Below are positions 43,714-52,608 of a stretch of DNA of 52,849 nucleotides, piece after piece (position 1 is the first letter of the stretch; each line of letters opens with the position of its first letter). The notes under the pieces are model-generated. The model saw only the letters and a list, made by a program, of their open reading frames with translations. It ran no database searches and was not told where the DNA came from. The stretch is from Paraburkholderia phenoliruptrix (GTDB lineage: Bacteria > Pseudomonadota > Gammaproteobacteria > Burkholderiales > Burkholderiaceae), in the NCBI RefSeq assembly GCF_902859825.1, contig NZ_CADIKB010000038.1, forward strand, positions 1 to 52,849, in the 5' to 3' direction. The translations under genes and the position numbers were made by a program.

Positions 43714-45156
43714 TCAGGCCGAAGCAGCCGCCGGTTCATCGAGCCCGGCGACGAGGGCCTCGACCCACTCGTCGGGAATGATCGGCTGGTGATACGTGCA
43801 TTCGTTCGATACCACCGTCGAGCCATGCAGACGGCCATCTGGAATCAGCACCATGTCGCCTTTGTGCAAGGCAAGCTGCATTCCGATGTTGCCCCAGAAG
43901 AGCATGTCGCCCTCTTCGATGGTCACGAGACGATGATCGTTATGCACGTGCGTCGTCGAACACATTTCGTGCGGCTCGACGAAGGTCTCCCGATCGATAC
44001 CGGGACACTCGGCGTCGATGCGCGAGCTGATGCGATGCGCGAAAGCGACATAGTCGCGAATCGACGAAAGCCAGCGCAGCTGCTCGCCGAGATCCCAGCG
44101 CGCACGCCCGGCAAGTCGCTCGCCGGCGACGAGACCTTGCACGTATTGTGCGTGCGCGGCCGCGCCGAAGTTTTCGGCCACGCGCCCCAATGCGCGCGCC
44201 GCCCGCTGTTCCAACGCGCTTTTCAACGCAGACGCCTGCGCGCGACCGCGACCCGCGGGTTGCAGATGGGCGCACGCGCGTTCGAGCGCAAGACCGAACG
44301 CGAGCCATTCAGCCTCGGCCGCGAATGCCGCGCCGACGAGCCCGAATGCGCGATCCGGCCGACGCGCGAGCGCATACAACAGGTTGCATTTGGCCGTGCT
44401 GGTCGGCAGATAGAACTGCCAGTACGCATGCTGCCGGCGCGTGATGCCGCTCGCGGCCGCGACGCGTTCAAGGAGCGTGTCATCCGGCACTTCGCGATGA
44501 AGGCTCGGCCGTTCGTCGGGCGGCAACATGTCGAAGAAGCCGCTCGCAGCAGCTCGTGCGAGCGCGCGGCGCGTCGAAACTGCTAACGCCCAGCGCTGCA
44601 CCATGATGAAGCGCAGCCCCTCCTCGAGGTAATCGTTGCGCATGAGACGCTCGAACGTGGCGCTCCAGAACGCGAGTTCTTCGTCGACGATGCGCGTGAC
44701 GCGTGCACTTGTTGCGTCGACGCTTTCGCTAGTGACGACATCTTTAGTCAGGTATTCGAACGAATACGCTTCGAGAAACGGCGCGATTTGCGCTCCGAGT
44801 TCGCGCGTGTCTTCGCGGTAGAAGTCGGTAAAGTGTTGCCAGTCTGCCGGCTCGCCGCTCGAAGGCGCGCGCGCAATGTCGAGCTCGTAAATCGACATCA
44901 GCGTGCGGCCGGACGCGAGCGCCGGGAGGCGGCTCACGTTGTGCTCGCGCACCGGCTTCATGAACTTGAGGAACTCGAAGTCCTCGGGCCGCAGCGGGCG
45001 GCGATGGAAGTCGTCGGCGAGCAGCAGCTCATCGACGGTCGCGCTGCGAAACGGCTTGGCCGCGGCAAACTGTTTGATGAGCGCGACGTAGCGCCCGCTC
45101 TGGCCAACGAACGGCGAAAAATCGAAGATCGGCAGCGAAGCCTGGCTCATGGTCAT
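43714..45156 (-). CDS. grbD: Cupin-ended oxidase, probable graminine (N-nitrosohydroxylamine) synthase
   Basis: A 480-residue protein. The C-terminal part is a cupin: motif 1 supplies HVHNDH (His403, His405, His408) and motif 2 is GDMVLIPDGRLH (His444). The preceding 350 residues are mostly helical; regions such as 'HAYWQFYLPTSTAKCNLLYALAR' and 'AAFAAEAEW' suggest a heme-oxygenase-like fold, but I cannot assign the metal ligands with certainty. The layout parallels SznF of streptozotocin synthesis, where a helical diiron domain plus a cupin turn a hydroxylated arginine into an N-nitroso compound. With the YqcI/YcgG enzyme next door, the likely role is rearrangement of N-hydroxyarginine to the C-diazeniumdiolate residue graminine. 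AAGGA lies 5 bases before the ATG. The letter D is inferred from gene order. Confidence 0.78.
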   Translation of the reverse strand: MTMSQASLPIFDFSPFVGQSGRYVALIKQFAAAKPFRSATVDELLLADDFHRRPLRPEDFEFLKFMKPVREHNVSRLPALASGRTLMSIYELDIARAPSSGEPADWQHFTDFYREDTRELGAQIAPFLEAYSFEYLTKDVVTSESVDATSARVTRIVDEELAFWSATFERLMRNDYLEEGLRFIMVQRWALAVSTRRALARAAASGFFDMLPPDERPSLHREVPDDTLLERVAAASGITRRQHAYWQFYLPTSTAKCNLLYALARRPDRAFGLVGAAFAAEAEWLAFGLALERACAHLQPAGRGRAQASALKSALEQRAARALGRVAENFGAAAHAQYVQGLVAGERLAGRARWDLGEQLRWLSSIRDYVAFAHRISSRIDAECPGIDRETFVEPHEMCSTTHVHNDHRLVTIEEGDMLFWGNIGMQLALHKGDMVLIPDGRLHGSTVVSNECTYHQPIIPDEWVEALVAGLDEPAAASA

Positions 45157-45220
45157 TCGGTCCTTATCCGGGTTGCCTCAAACTGCGAGTGGTGGCTGCA
45201 CAGCGCTTTGAGCGAGTGGT

Positions 45221-46114
45221 TCATGCAAGGGCTCTGCGCAACGGGTCGGTCATGGGCGCGGCGCGCTGCGACTCTTGCGGCGGCTGTGCAAATTTCGCTT
45301 CTTGCGCTTCTTCCATGCCTGGCACTGGACCGCCTCGTTTCGCGAGCGATCCGGCGACGACTGCAAGTACCGCTTCGCGCGCCGTGTCGATAAAGAAATG
45401 CCCGCCGTCGAACCAGTGCACGGTACATGCGCCGCGCGTCTCTTCCGCCCAGGCCTCGACGTCTGCGCTGTTTGCCGTCGCGGGATCGTCCCGGCCGACG
45501 AACACGTCGATGGGGCAATCGGGCATAACGGGGCTATCCGCGGACACGATGCGCGCCGTCCTATGCGCCGGATGCATGCCGCACAAGTGAAAGTCCGCAC
45601 GCAAGAGCGGCAACATGAAGTCGACGAAATCCGCGTCGTCGAGCAGTTCGGCGGGCGTACCGCCGCGCTCGCGCAGGCACGCAATCATTTCGGCATGCGA
45701 ACAATTCAGCCAGTGCGTTTCATGTTTGCGGCGCGCCGGCGAAATGGTGGCGGACGCTCCGAACCAGACAGGCCCGGGCTTGCCCCGCTCGCGCAGCGCA
45801 TGCATGAGTTCCAGCCCCACGAGAGAACCCATGCTGTGCCCAAACAAGGCGAACGGAGCCGCACCGTCGATCAGCGTGAGCAGTTCGTCCGCAAGTTGCT
45901 CCACGAGCGCAGGCCATTCGGTATGCGGCGGCGAGAAACGGCGCATACCGTGGCCCGGCAATTCGAGCGTGCGCACCTGCACATACGACGGCAGCCGCTG
46001 CGACCAATCGCGATACAGCGCGACACTGCCGCCGGCATGCGCGAGGCAGACAAGGGTGAGCGTGCTCGACACGTGCGCTTCGTGCCGGGACGAAGTCATC
46101 GGTTCCGTGCCCAT
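45221..46114 (-). CDS. Type II thioesterase (NRPS editing)
   Basis: A 297-residue alpha/beta hydrolase of the external thioesterase family. The nucleophile Ser94 is in FGHSMGSLVG; the 'LVCLAHAGGSVALYRDW' opening and 'ELPGHGMRR' are typical, with a catalytic His in DGGHFFID near 250. Such enzymes remove wrong or stalled groups from carrier domains. Its ATG comes 3 bases after the mbtH stop codon, indicating translational coupling. A second in-frame ATG at 46099 is an alternative start. The tail after residue 270 (about 25 residues) is longer than in most relatives. Context and family both point to proofreading of the assembly line. Confidence 0.9.
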   Translation of the reverse strand: MGTEPMTSSRHEAHVSSTLTLVCLAHAGGSVALYRDWSQRLPSYVQVRTLELPGHGMRRFSPPHTEWPALVEQLADELLTLIDGAAPFALFGHSMGSLVGLELMHALRERGKPGPVWFGASATISPARRKHETHWLNCSHAEMIACLRERGGTPAELLDDADFVDFMLPLLRADFHLCGMHPAHRTARIVSADSPVMPDCPIDVFVGRDDPATANSADVEAWAEETRGACTVHWFDGGHFFIDTAREAVLAVVAGSLAKRGGPVPGMEEAQEAKFAQPPQESQRAAPMTDPLRRALA

Positions 46115-46117
46115 GCT

Positions 46118-46351
46118 TCAGGCGTTCGTGACGCCTTCGGGCCCTGCGCTGCCGGCCATTGCCTGACGCAAGCTCAACGGACGCATGTCGGTCCACACCT
46201 CGTCGATCCATTGCAGGCACTCGTCTTTCTTGCCAGACTTGCCTGCTTCGCGCCAACCGGCCGGAATGGCCTTGTAGTCAGGCCAGATCGAATACTGTTC
46301 CTCGTGATTGACAACGACAACGAAATTGCTGTTTTCGTCACCCCAGCTCAT
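46118..46351 (-). CDS. MbtH-like protein
   Basis: A 77-residue protein with the hallmark MbtH pattern: 'FVVVVNHEEQYSIWPDYKAIPAGW' then 'WIDEVWTDMRPLSL', including the conserved tryptophans and the NHEEQYS and MRPLSL elements. MbtH proteins bind A domains and are needed for folding or activity of many NRPSs. It is the first gene of the minus-strand siderophore locus and is followed directly by the thioesterase. The start at 46351 is supported by AGGAG 6-7 bases upstream; the longer frame to 46423 has no similarity. A Fur-like box lies about 90-110 bp upstream, so iron repression of the whole locus is likely. Confidence 0.96.
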   Translation of the reverse strand: MSWGDENSNFVVVVNHEEQYSIWPDYKAIPAGWREAGKSGKKDECLQWIDEVWTDMRPLSLRQAMAGSAGPEGVTNA

Positions 46352-46437
46352 CGCGGCTCCTGAATGAAGTTGTGTATTGCCTTCTGCGTCCCGCCGGAGC
46401 GGTCCACTGCAATTCTCGTGCATCTGGCACAGGTTTT

Positions 46438-46458
46438 AAATGCGAATCATTTACATTT
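46438..46458. promoter_or_regulatory. Fur-like palindrome upstream of mbtH
   Basis: A 21-bp imperfect palindrome built from AAATGCGAAT and ATTTACATTT around a central C. It matches the 7-1-7 consensus at 10 of 14 positions. It lies in the 307-bp divergent region between mbtH and the nitroreductase gene, nearer mbtH. Confidence 0.65.
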
Positions 46459-46584
46459 AAAGCGATCCGTCGGCACGGCGGGCATCAAGGGGCGTGACCC
46501 GTGGTCGAAGCCCCACTTCGGCTCTGCGGTGCAAACGTGCGCCAGACAAGAACGCAGCATAAGCCAAAAACTTTTATCAGACAA

Positions 46585-46604
46585 GCAAATAAGAATCATT
46601 TGCA
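46585..46604. promoter_or_regulatory. Second Fur-like palindrome, upstream of the nitroreductase gene
   Basis: GCAAAT (46585-46590) and ATTTGC (46598-46603) flank AAGAATC; TAAGAATCATTTGCA matches the 7-1-7 Fur consensus at 10 of 14 positions. It is about 55 bp before the nitroreductase start, so that gene is probably iron-controlled too. Confidence 0.6.
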
Positions 46605-46658
46605 TTGGCATGTGTTTGTCGCCATGATGGGGGGGATTCAAAACTTAAGCCGTTCGCC

Positions 46659-47294
46659 ATGGCCAATTCACAGCGTCGCCTCAGCCACTCCGTCGCTTCC
46701 GACAGTCTGACAAACGCGCAGCACGCCTTTTTCGACACGCTGCTCTCGCGCCAGTCTCACTGGCCGCTGGCCGAGCCAGGTCCGAGCGATGCCGAGTTGG
46801 GCGTGATCTTCGATGCCGCGATGCGCGCGCCTGATCATGGCGCGCTGCGTCCGTGGCGCTTTGTGCTGATACGCGACGACGCGCGCGCCGATTTCGGCGA
46901 GATACTCGTGGATGCCGCGGCGCGCCGCGAGCCAGCGAAGGCGCGCGCTGAGCACGAACATCGGCGGCAACTTGCGTACACGGCGCCGCTCGTCGTCGTG
47001 ATAGCCGCAGCGCCTTCAGCGAGCTCGCACATTCCCGAAGCTGAACAGATGCTTTCAGTCGGCGCGGCCGCGATGAATATGCTCAACGCGATTCACGCCC
47101 TCGGCTATGGCGGCTTCTGGGCGACGGGCGCGGACGCTTACGATCCGAACGTGCAGGCTGCGCTCGATTTCGAGTCTTCTGAGCGCGTGCTCGGCTTTCT
47201 ATTCGTCGGGACACCGAAATCTCGCGCAGCCGTTGCCTCGCGACCGTCGCCTTCGCTTTATTTGCGGGAATGGCTGGGGCGCGCGTCGATCTGA
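46659..47294 (+). CDS. Nitroreductase-family protein (YdjA-like)
   Basis: About 211 residues of the nitroreductase fold. FMN-binding features include 'RAPDHGALRPWRFVLIRD' and 'GAAAMNMLNAIHALGYGGFWATG', and the C-terminal 'SERVLGFLFVGTP' is typical of the small YdjA group. These are dimeric NAD(P)H-dependent flavoenzymes with loosely defined substrates. The gene is divergent from mbtH with a Fur-like box in front. It might therefore act in iron release or in metabolism of the N-nitrosohydroxylamine group, but that is speculation. The ATG at 46659 is chosen by family length; the Shine-Dalgarno sequence is weak and a TTG start at 46605 is also possible. Confidence 0.85.
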   Translation: MANSQRRLSHSVASDSLTNAQHAFFDTLLSRQSHWPLAEPGPSDAELGVIFDAAMRAPDHGALRPWRFVLIRDDARADFGEILVDAAARREPAKARAEHEHRRQLAYTAPLVVVIAAAPSASSHIPEAEQMLSVGAAAMNMLNAIHALGYGGFWATGADAYDPNVQAALDFESSERVLGFLFVGTPKSRAAVASRPSPSLYLREWLGRASI

Positions 47295-47507
47295 AATGTC
47301 GATGGCGCAACGCGCTGAACAGGCGAGCGACCGCATTCATCCGGCGCTGTGCGTCGAGCATTAGTCAGATACCGACTGCCGTGGATCGACACGCGGCGCG
47401 CCAATTTATATTCCGATACCGCGACTAGTACTCGACATTGCTCCTTGCAAAGCTGCGGTCGAAGTTCCCGACGTCGTCACAAAGTGTTAAGCGTGTCCGA
47501 TGGTCCA

Positions 47508-48038
47508 TCACCGGGAGCTGTTCTGAGACTCACTGCCCGACGCAACAAGCAACTGGTCGACCAGCTCGAGCTTCAACGGCTTGTCGGCGTCGAGCTTCTT
47601 CCTGACGATTGCGTATTTCCAGCCGTCGCCCGTGCCCGGATTGCGATAGAACGCGACGATAGCCACGTAGTTGGTGTCAGCCTGCATCGGCTGCGTAAGG
47701 CTCGCAGACGCACCCGGGTTCAGCACGGACGCCATGCTCGCCTGCAGATCCTGCGCAAGCACGATCCGGTCGTTTTTCAAAAGGTCTTCGTACGAAGCGC
47801 CGTCAAACATCTTGCGGTCCTTCAGCTGATAGACGCGCACCGCAACCGACGTGGGGCGGCCGGCGTCATCGGGGTTCAATGCTTCGCGGGCGGAAAGATC
47901 GACTTTGAGCACCTTGATCTGCTTGAAGAACACAGCGTGGTACGCGCTCGACGACGCGTCGGAAACGGACTGCCACGCGCCGCACGCCGACAGCAGGAGA
48001 GCGGATGCGAGGGTTGAGGTAGCGAAACGAATGGACAT
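47508..48038 (-). CDS. tssJ: Type VI secretion lipoprotein TssJ
   Basis: A 176-residue outer-membrane lipoprotein. The signal peptide ends in the lipobox LLLSAC with the acylated Cys19. The mature part shows the TssJ/SciN pattern ('VAVRVYQLKDRKMFDGASYEDLL', 'YVAIVAFYRNPGTGDGWKYAI'). TssJ anchors the TssM-TssL membrane complex to the outer membrane. A good ribosome-binding site (GAGGAA) precedes the ATG at 48038. It lies 13 bp after tssG and is the last type VI gene visible on this side; it converges with the nitroreductase gene. Confidence 0.93.
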   Translation of the reverse strand: MSIRFATSTLASALLLSACGAWQSVSDASSSAYHAVFFKQIKVLKVDLSAREALNPDDAGRPTSVAVRVYQLKDRKMFDGASYEDLLKNDRIVLAQDLQASMASVLNPGASASLTQPMQADTNYVAIVAFYRNPGTGDGWKYAIVRKKLDADKPLKLELVDQLLVASGSESQNSSR

Positions 48039-48051
48039 CGATATTCCTCGG

Positions 48052-49185
48052 TCAGGCATGGCGCGGTGCGAGGTGTGGATTAGGCGCTGGCTTCGGGAAT
48101 GCTTCGTAGACGCCGAGCGCGATATTGATCAGGCGTTCCTCATCGGCGGGCAGCACACTGGTCCACGCGAGGCGCGGCGCCGGTCCGCCTGACGGGTGAC
48201 CGATGGCTGGCTTAGGTGCAAGCCGCGACGACACTTCCATGCGCAGGTGCACGTCCGCCTTCGCGCCCACGTACAGTTGCACGTACGCCAGCAACTCACG
48301 ATGAAGCGTGGCCCCGGGCAGCAGCTCGTGGGCCTGCTGCGCGTCGGCCGGGCGCAAGATGACCCGCACTGCCCGGCCGCGATGGACGAGCCGCCTGCCG
48401 AGCACGTAGCTGCCCCCAAGACCGGGCTGCGCACGGTCTTCTGGAACCGAAGCACGGCCGCCGGACGTCAGCGGCCGCGGCTGCCCTGCCCGCGTGAGTA
48501 CGGGAAAGAATTCGTCGACGCGCACGCCGACGCCAGGGACGGCGAGCGCGACGACGCGCGCGAGGCCTTCCGACGTTCGCGTACGCTGAATCAGCAAGCC
48601 CAGCAATGCGAGCATCCGCGAATCCGGCAAGCCAGCGCGCTGAGGTTTATCGCCCAAGCCAAAGCCGGCCACGCACAGCAGATTACGTGAATGCGCATCG
48701 CTGCCGCCCGCGCGGAAACTCTCGGCGTAGCGGTACTTCTTCCATGCGCGGTACAACAGCGTGACCACGCGGTGATGGAACTGATCCAGAAAAGCCTCGA
48801 CGGCCTCGTGCCCTTCCTCTCGCAGCACGATATCGTCGATCATGTGCGGAGGCATCGCTGCGTCGACGCCGTACAGGCCCATGAACGTGGTGCGCACAGT
48901 GGGCGGCAAGCGGGAGCCGAACGCAGGGCCGAAGATATCTGTCCCGTCATGGAACTCCACTGACGCTACTTCACCGGCCGGAAACCCCGTGCGGGGACGC
49001 GGCCTGAAGCGAACCGGTTCGTGCTCAGGTGTATCGCACGTGCCGAAGCCCGGACGCGCCGGTACACGCACCTCGAGCAGACGACACAGCTGCATGAAGT
49101 TCATCTTCGGGGCGCGGGTGAGCAGTGATGCGACCAGCGGGTCCAGATTCGGCGGATCGAGATCGGGCAACTCGCGCAATTTCAT
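48052..49185 (-). CDS. tssG: Type VI secretion baseplate protein TssG
   Basis: A 377-residue cytoplasmic protein of the TssG (ImpH/VasB) family, recognisable from 'PKMNFMQLCRLLEVR', 'VRFRPRPRTGFPAGEVASVEF', 'TFMGLYGVDAAMPPHMID' and the C-terminal 'WTSVLPADEERLINIALG'. TssG is part of the baseplate wedge with TssE, TssF and TssK. Its ATG overlaps the stop codon of tssF by 4 bases. Length is normal for the family. Confidence 0.94.
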   Translation of the reverse strand: MKLRELPDLDPPNLDPLVASLLTRAPKMNFMQLCRLLEVRVPARPGFGTCDTPEHEPVRFRPRPRTGFPAGEVASVEFHDGTDIFGPAFGSRLPPTVRTTFMGLYGVDAAMPPHMIDDIVLREEGHEAVEAFLDQFHHRVVTLLYRAWKKYRYAESFRAGGSDAHSRNLLCVAGFGLGDKPQRAGLPDSRMLALLGLLIQRTRTSEGLARVVALAVPGVGVRVDEFFPVLTRAGQPRPLTSGGRASVPEDRAQPGLGGSYVLGRRLVHRGRAVRVILRPADAQQAHELLPGATLHRELLAYVQLYVGAKADVHLRMEVSSRLAPKPAIGHPSGGPAPRLAWTSVLPADEERLINIALGVYEAFPKPAPNPHLAPRHA

Positions 49186-51008
49186 AGCGGCGCCCTCTGT
49201 GCCTTGCTGCGCGGCCAGTCCGTGCGCGTTTGCAACGGCAGGCTCACGATCGACAGCTTCGTAAACAGATTGATCTCCGCATACTGCTCGAAGAAGCGAT
49301 GCAGCAGCTCACCAAAGAGCATGACATCGCCCTCACCGGCGAATGCATGGGAATCAAGGGTCACTTCGATGAGCACACCGCGTTCGACAGCGCCGCCCGA
49401 GACCTCTTCGAGCAGTTCCTGTGAAACCCACAGAATGCCGGCGAGACGCCGGCGGTTCAGTTCGTCATGAGTCCAGTCGTAGAGCGCGAGCGCGCCGCGC
49501 AGTACTTCCGCGTTCATCATCGAGAGGAAATTCGGTGCGAGATGCGACAGCACCCGCCACTGAAAGCGGTCGCCGGTCGGCGGATAGAGCGGAAGCGTCG
49601 GGGCAACGAGATTGCTCACACCCACGACGTTCGGCGTGCTCGCCGCAAGCTCGGCGATGCTCGCTTCGCGCAGACCCTTGCGCGGCAGCATGCCGTTCGT
49701 ACCCGTTACGCGCAGCGAGAGGCTTTCCTCAGGCAGCGTAGCCATGGATTCCCACGCATGACCGCCGAGAATGACCCACGTCTCGTGCAGCCCGGAGACG
49801 CCGGGGCGTACGCGAGCATGAAAGTAGCGCTCCGGCGCTTCGTGACGCAGCATGCCGCCGCGGTGCCGGAACGTTGTGAACGGTGCGTATTCGTACCGTT
49901 GCGCGGTTTCGTGATCGAACGCCTCGATCGCATCGACCGAGTATGTTTCGACGTGCTCCCCTTGATGGCCGGCCGGCACCACCCGGTATTCCGTCTCGTG
50001 GTGACCGATTTCGATCGGCTCTGCGTCGAGTTCGAAGAGGTTGATGACCGGCGCGCAGAAGAGCCGCACGTTCTCCGCGGTAAAACGCTGGTCCGACGGA
50101 TACGTATGCTTGAGCAGGATCTCGAGCTCGAAGCGGGTCGCCTTCTCAGGCAGTTTCGTGATATCGATCCCGCGGAGGTCGACAAAGAGGAACTTCTCGC
50201 GAAAAGTAAAGTACTCGAGGAGCAACTGGTAGCCCGAGAACGCCGCATCGGACTTCGACCATAGGCGCTCTTCGGTCGAGAACCCGGCTGGCTCGAGCGC
50301 GACACCGGTAAGCGGCAATGCTTCGCCGGCGGCCTGACCATGGTTCGCTTCCTCGATACGCCACGCGATTGAATCGACCTGGCGCGTGAGCGCGAGATGC
50401 ATCGCGAACGCGGTCGGCAGGTCCGCATTCAGGTACAGGCGCAACCGCGACAAATCCGTTTCCTGGCGACGCGCCGACGCGTCCAGCGCAAACCCGAGCC
50501 GGACCACAGAACGGCCGTCGTGGCGCACGGTCGGGCCGGCGTGCGTGATGGCAACCGGTTGGAGTGTGACCGGCTGCGTGGTCCGGTACAGGCACTGCAC
50601 CGTCTTCGGCGTCGTACCCTCAGAGCCTGGCACGAGCGGCACCGCTATCGGCGCGGAGCGCACCGGCACGCCCGCCGGCACGACATCGGTTCGCTGGAGC
50701 TTTTCCGCAAGCGGAATCAGCTCGACCACCGACAGCGACGGGATCATCCGCAAGTAGTGGGGCCACAACAGGCTCACGAGCCCTTCAGTCAGCTCAGGCA
50801 GTTCGTCGTCAAGTTTCTGCTGGAGCCGCGCGGTGAGAAATGCAAAACCTTCATAGAGCCGCTCGACATACGGGTCGCGGTCACCCACGCGATCGAGGTT
50901 GAGCATGCGCGCGCGGTCAGGATGCGCTTTCGCGAATTCCTTGCCCGACTCGCGCAGATAGCGCATTTCCCTTTCGTAGTAGCGCAAAATTGGATCGTCG
51001 TTTTTCAT
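49182..51008 (-). CDS. tssF: Type VI secretion baseplate protein TssF
   Basis: A 608-residue TssF (ImpG/VasA) protein. The start 'DPILRYYEREMRYLRESGKEFAKAHP', then 'DPYVERLYEGFAFLTARLQQKLDDELPELTEGL', are strongly conserved. It builds the baseplate wedge with TssG. It is 10 bp after tssA and coupled to tssG by a 4-base overlap. Full length, no anomalies seen. Confidence 0.96.
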   Translation of the reverse strand: MKNDDPILRYYEREMRYLRESGKEFAKAHPDRARMLNLDRVGDRDPYVERLYEGFAFLTARLQQKLDDELPELTEGLVSLLWPHYLRMIPSLSVVELIPLAEKLQRTDVVPAGVPVRSAPIAVPLVPGSEGTTPKTVQCLYRTTQPVTLQPVAITHAGPTVRHDGRSVVRLGFALDASARRQETDLSRLRLYLNADLPTAFAMHLALTRQVDSIAWRIEEANHGQAAGEALPLTGVALEPAGFSTEERLWSKSDAAFSGYQLLLEYFTFREKFLFVDLRGIDITKLPEKATRFELEILLKHTYPSDQRFTAENVRLFCAPVINLFELDAEPIEIGHHETEYRVVPAGHQGEHVETYSVDAIEAFDHETAQRYEYAPFTTFRHRGGMLRHEAPERYFHARVRPGVSGLHETWVILGGHAWESMATLPEESLSLRVTGTNGMLPRKGLREASIAELAASTPNVVGVSNLVAPTLPLYPPTGDRFQWRVLSHLAPNFLSMMNAEVLRGALALYDWTHDELNRRRLAGILWVSQELLEEVSGGAVERGVLIEVTLDSHAFAGEGDVMLFGELLHRFFEQYAEINLFTKLSIVSLPLQTRTDWPRSKAQRAPL

Positions 51009-51018
51009 GGAGTTTTTG

Positions 51019-52608
51019 TTACGAAAGGGTCAGCGAGCGCGCCGGATCGAGCACGGTGAGTTCCGCCTGCAATTCGCCGATGCGACGCGCAAGGCCTGGC
51101 TTGTCGGCATCCTTGCGGTTGCTCATCGTCTTGAGCGCTCTGACCAGTTGCTGCTTGATCTCGAAGACAAGTGCCGGCTCCCAGCGCGCGAGCGGTAACG
51201 AACGCGTGCCGGCATCGAGCTCGGCGAGCAGGGCCAGTGCCGTGTCAGCGCGGCCCGCGTGATTGGCCACGCGCGCCATCACGAGCCGCTGCAGGTAGCG
51301 ATGACGGTCGGTCTTCATCCCTGGCAGCGCTTCCAGCCAGGCGAAAGCGGCCTCGATGCCATCTCGTCCAGCCAGTTCCCGCGCTTGCAGCTCGATCTCC
51401 GGCCAGTCGCCGGTTGCGCCGTCCTCGCTATCGGCGGACACCGGAAGCGACGCCAGCAATTCGCCCGCTTCCAGATCGCGCACGACAGCGTGCCGCGCGA
51501 TCCATTCGAGCGTCACGTCGTCGGCGAACGGAGTGCCGTCGTTGAACGCCAGCCGTTCAATGCCAGGCAGCCGTTCGAGGAACAGCGCGAAGTCCGCGCG
51601 CAGCATGTCGCGCCACGTGCTGTACGGTGCGCCGACGCTATCCAGCGCAACGTGCTGGAAGTACTGCAGATCGAGCCACAGGTGATTGACTCCCTCCATA
51701 AAAGCGCCTTCGATGCGTTCGAGCAGTTCGTGCCACTGCTTCTGCAGCACGAGCCGCTTGAGCTGCTGCCGCAACTCCATGCGCGGCGGCGCCAGACGCG
51801 TGCGGCCTGTCGCGTCGGCGGGCGGCACTTCATGCAGCGTGTCCCAGCGCACGCTGCGCACGAGTCGCACGGACGGCAGGTAGCCGTTTTCCTGATCCCG
51901 CAGCCAGGTCGCCATGGCGCGCGCCTGGTCCAGCAGATCTCGCGTCGAAGTGATCGAGCCAGAAGCCGGTGCCCGCGATAACGACGACGATGAGGTAGGC
52001 AGTACGGCATGGTGGTGCGTGCCTGCCGTGGCTTCATCGTTCCGTTCGAATCGTGAGACGAGTGGTTGGAGGTTGGGCCGCGCGGCCTCGGGCCAGCTTC
52101 CGGTGTGTGCGACGAGCACGTCGAGCGCGGCCAGCGCGCGTTCGAGATCTGCTGACGCGAAGTCGCCGCGGGTTTCCAGCAACTCGATCATGCGGGTGGT
52201 GGCCAGCATCTCAAGTGCCGCCTTTTTCGCTTCGACGCGTGCGGGCAGCGCGGCTTCGCCGAACCGGTCGACGAGCGCTGCCGCCAACTCGAGGCCATCC
52301 GCGAAACCTGCGGGGCCATCCTGCCGCAGCCGTGCGAGTGCATAGTAGCCGGCCAGACGCAAGTCCTTGCCGGTCTCCATGAGCAGTTGCTCGCACGAGC
52401 GGATGATGAGTCCATCGTCGATTCCGGAGAGTTTTTGCGTTTCTTCCCGGAGCTGGAAAAACGTGTCTTCATATCCGGGATCGCGGCCCACACCGGCGTC
52501 GCCCGCGAGCGGCTGAAGCCAGGCACTCCACGCGTCGAGGCGCGAGCGGGCCAGCTCCTCGCCGTCGTCCCGTGCCGGAAAGAGTTTCTCAAACAGTCCT
52601 GCCAGCAT
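51019..52608 (-). CDS. tssA: Type VI secretion protein TssA
   Basis: About 529 residues of the TssA (ImpA) family. The N-terminal ImpA_N domain covers about 40-150 ('DPGYEDTFFQLREETQKLSGIDDGLIIRSCEQLL', 'DLRLAGYYALARLRQDG'), with a helical C-terminal part. TssA caps or primes tail assembly on the membrane complex. The ATG at 52608 has GGAGG 7 bases upstream and overlaps the stop codon of the preceding gene (TGATG). A GTG one codon earlier is an alternative. Confidence 0.92.
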   Translation of the reverse strand: MLAGLFEKLFPARDDGEELARSRLDAWSAWLQPLAGDAGVGRDPGYEDTFFQLREETQKLSGIDDGLIIRSCEQLLMETGKDLRLAGYYALARLRQDGPAGFADGLELAAALVDRFGEAALPARVEAKKAALEMLATTRMIELLETRGDFASADLERALAALDVLVAHTGSWPEAARPNLQPLVSRFERNDEATAGTHHHAVLPTSSSSLSRAPASGSITSTRDLLDQARAMATWLRDQENGYLPSVRLVRSVRWDTLHEVPPADATGRTRLAPPRMELRQQLKRLVLQKQWHELLERIEGAFMEGVNHLWLDLQYFQHVALDSVGAPYSTWRDMLRADFALFLERLPGIERLAFNDGTPFADDVTLEWIARHAVVRDLEAGELLASLPVSADSEDGATGDWPEIELQARELAGRDGIEAAFAWLEALPGMKTDRHRYLQRLVMARVANHAGRADTALALLAELDAGTRSLPLARWEPALVFEIKQQLVRALKTMSNRKDADKPGLARRIGELQAELTVLDPARSLTLS

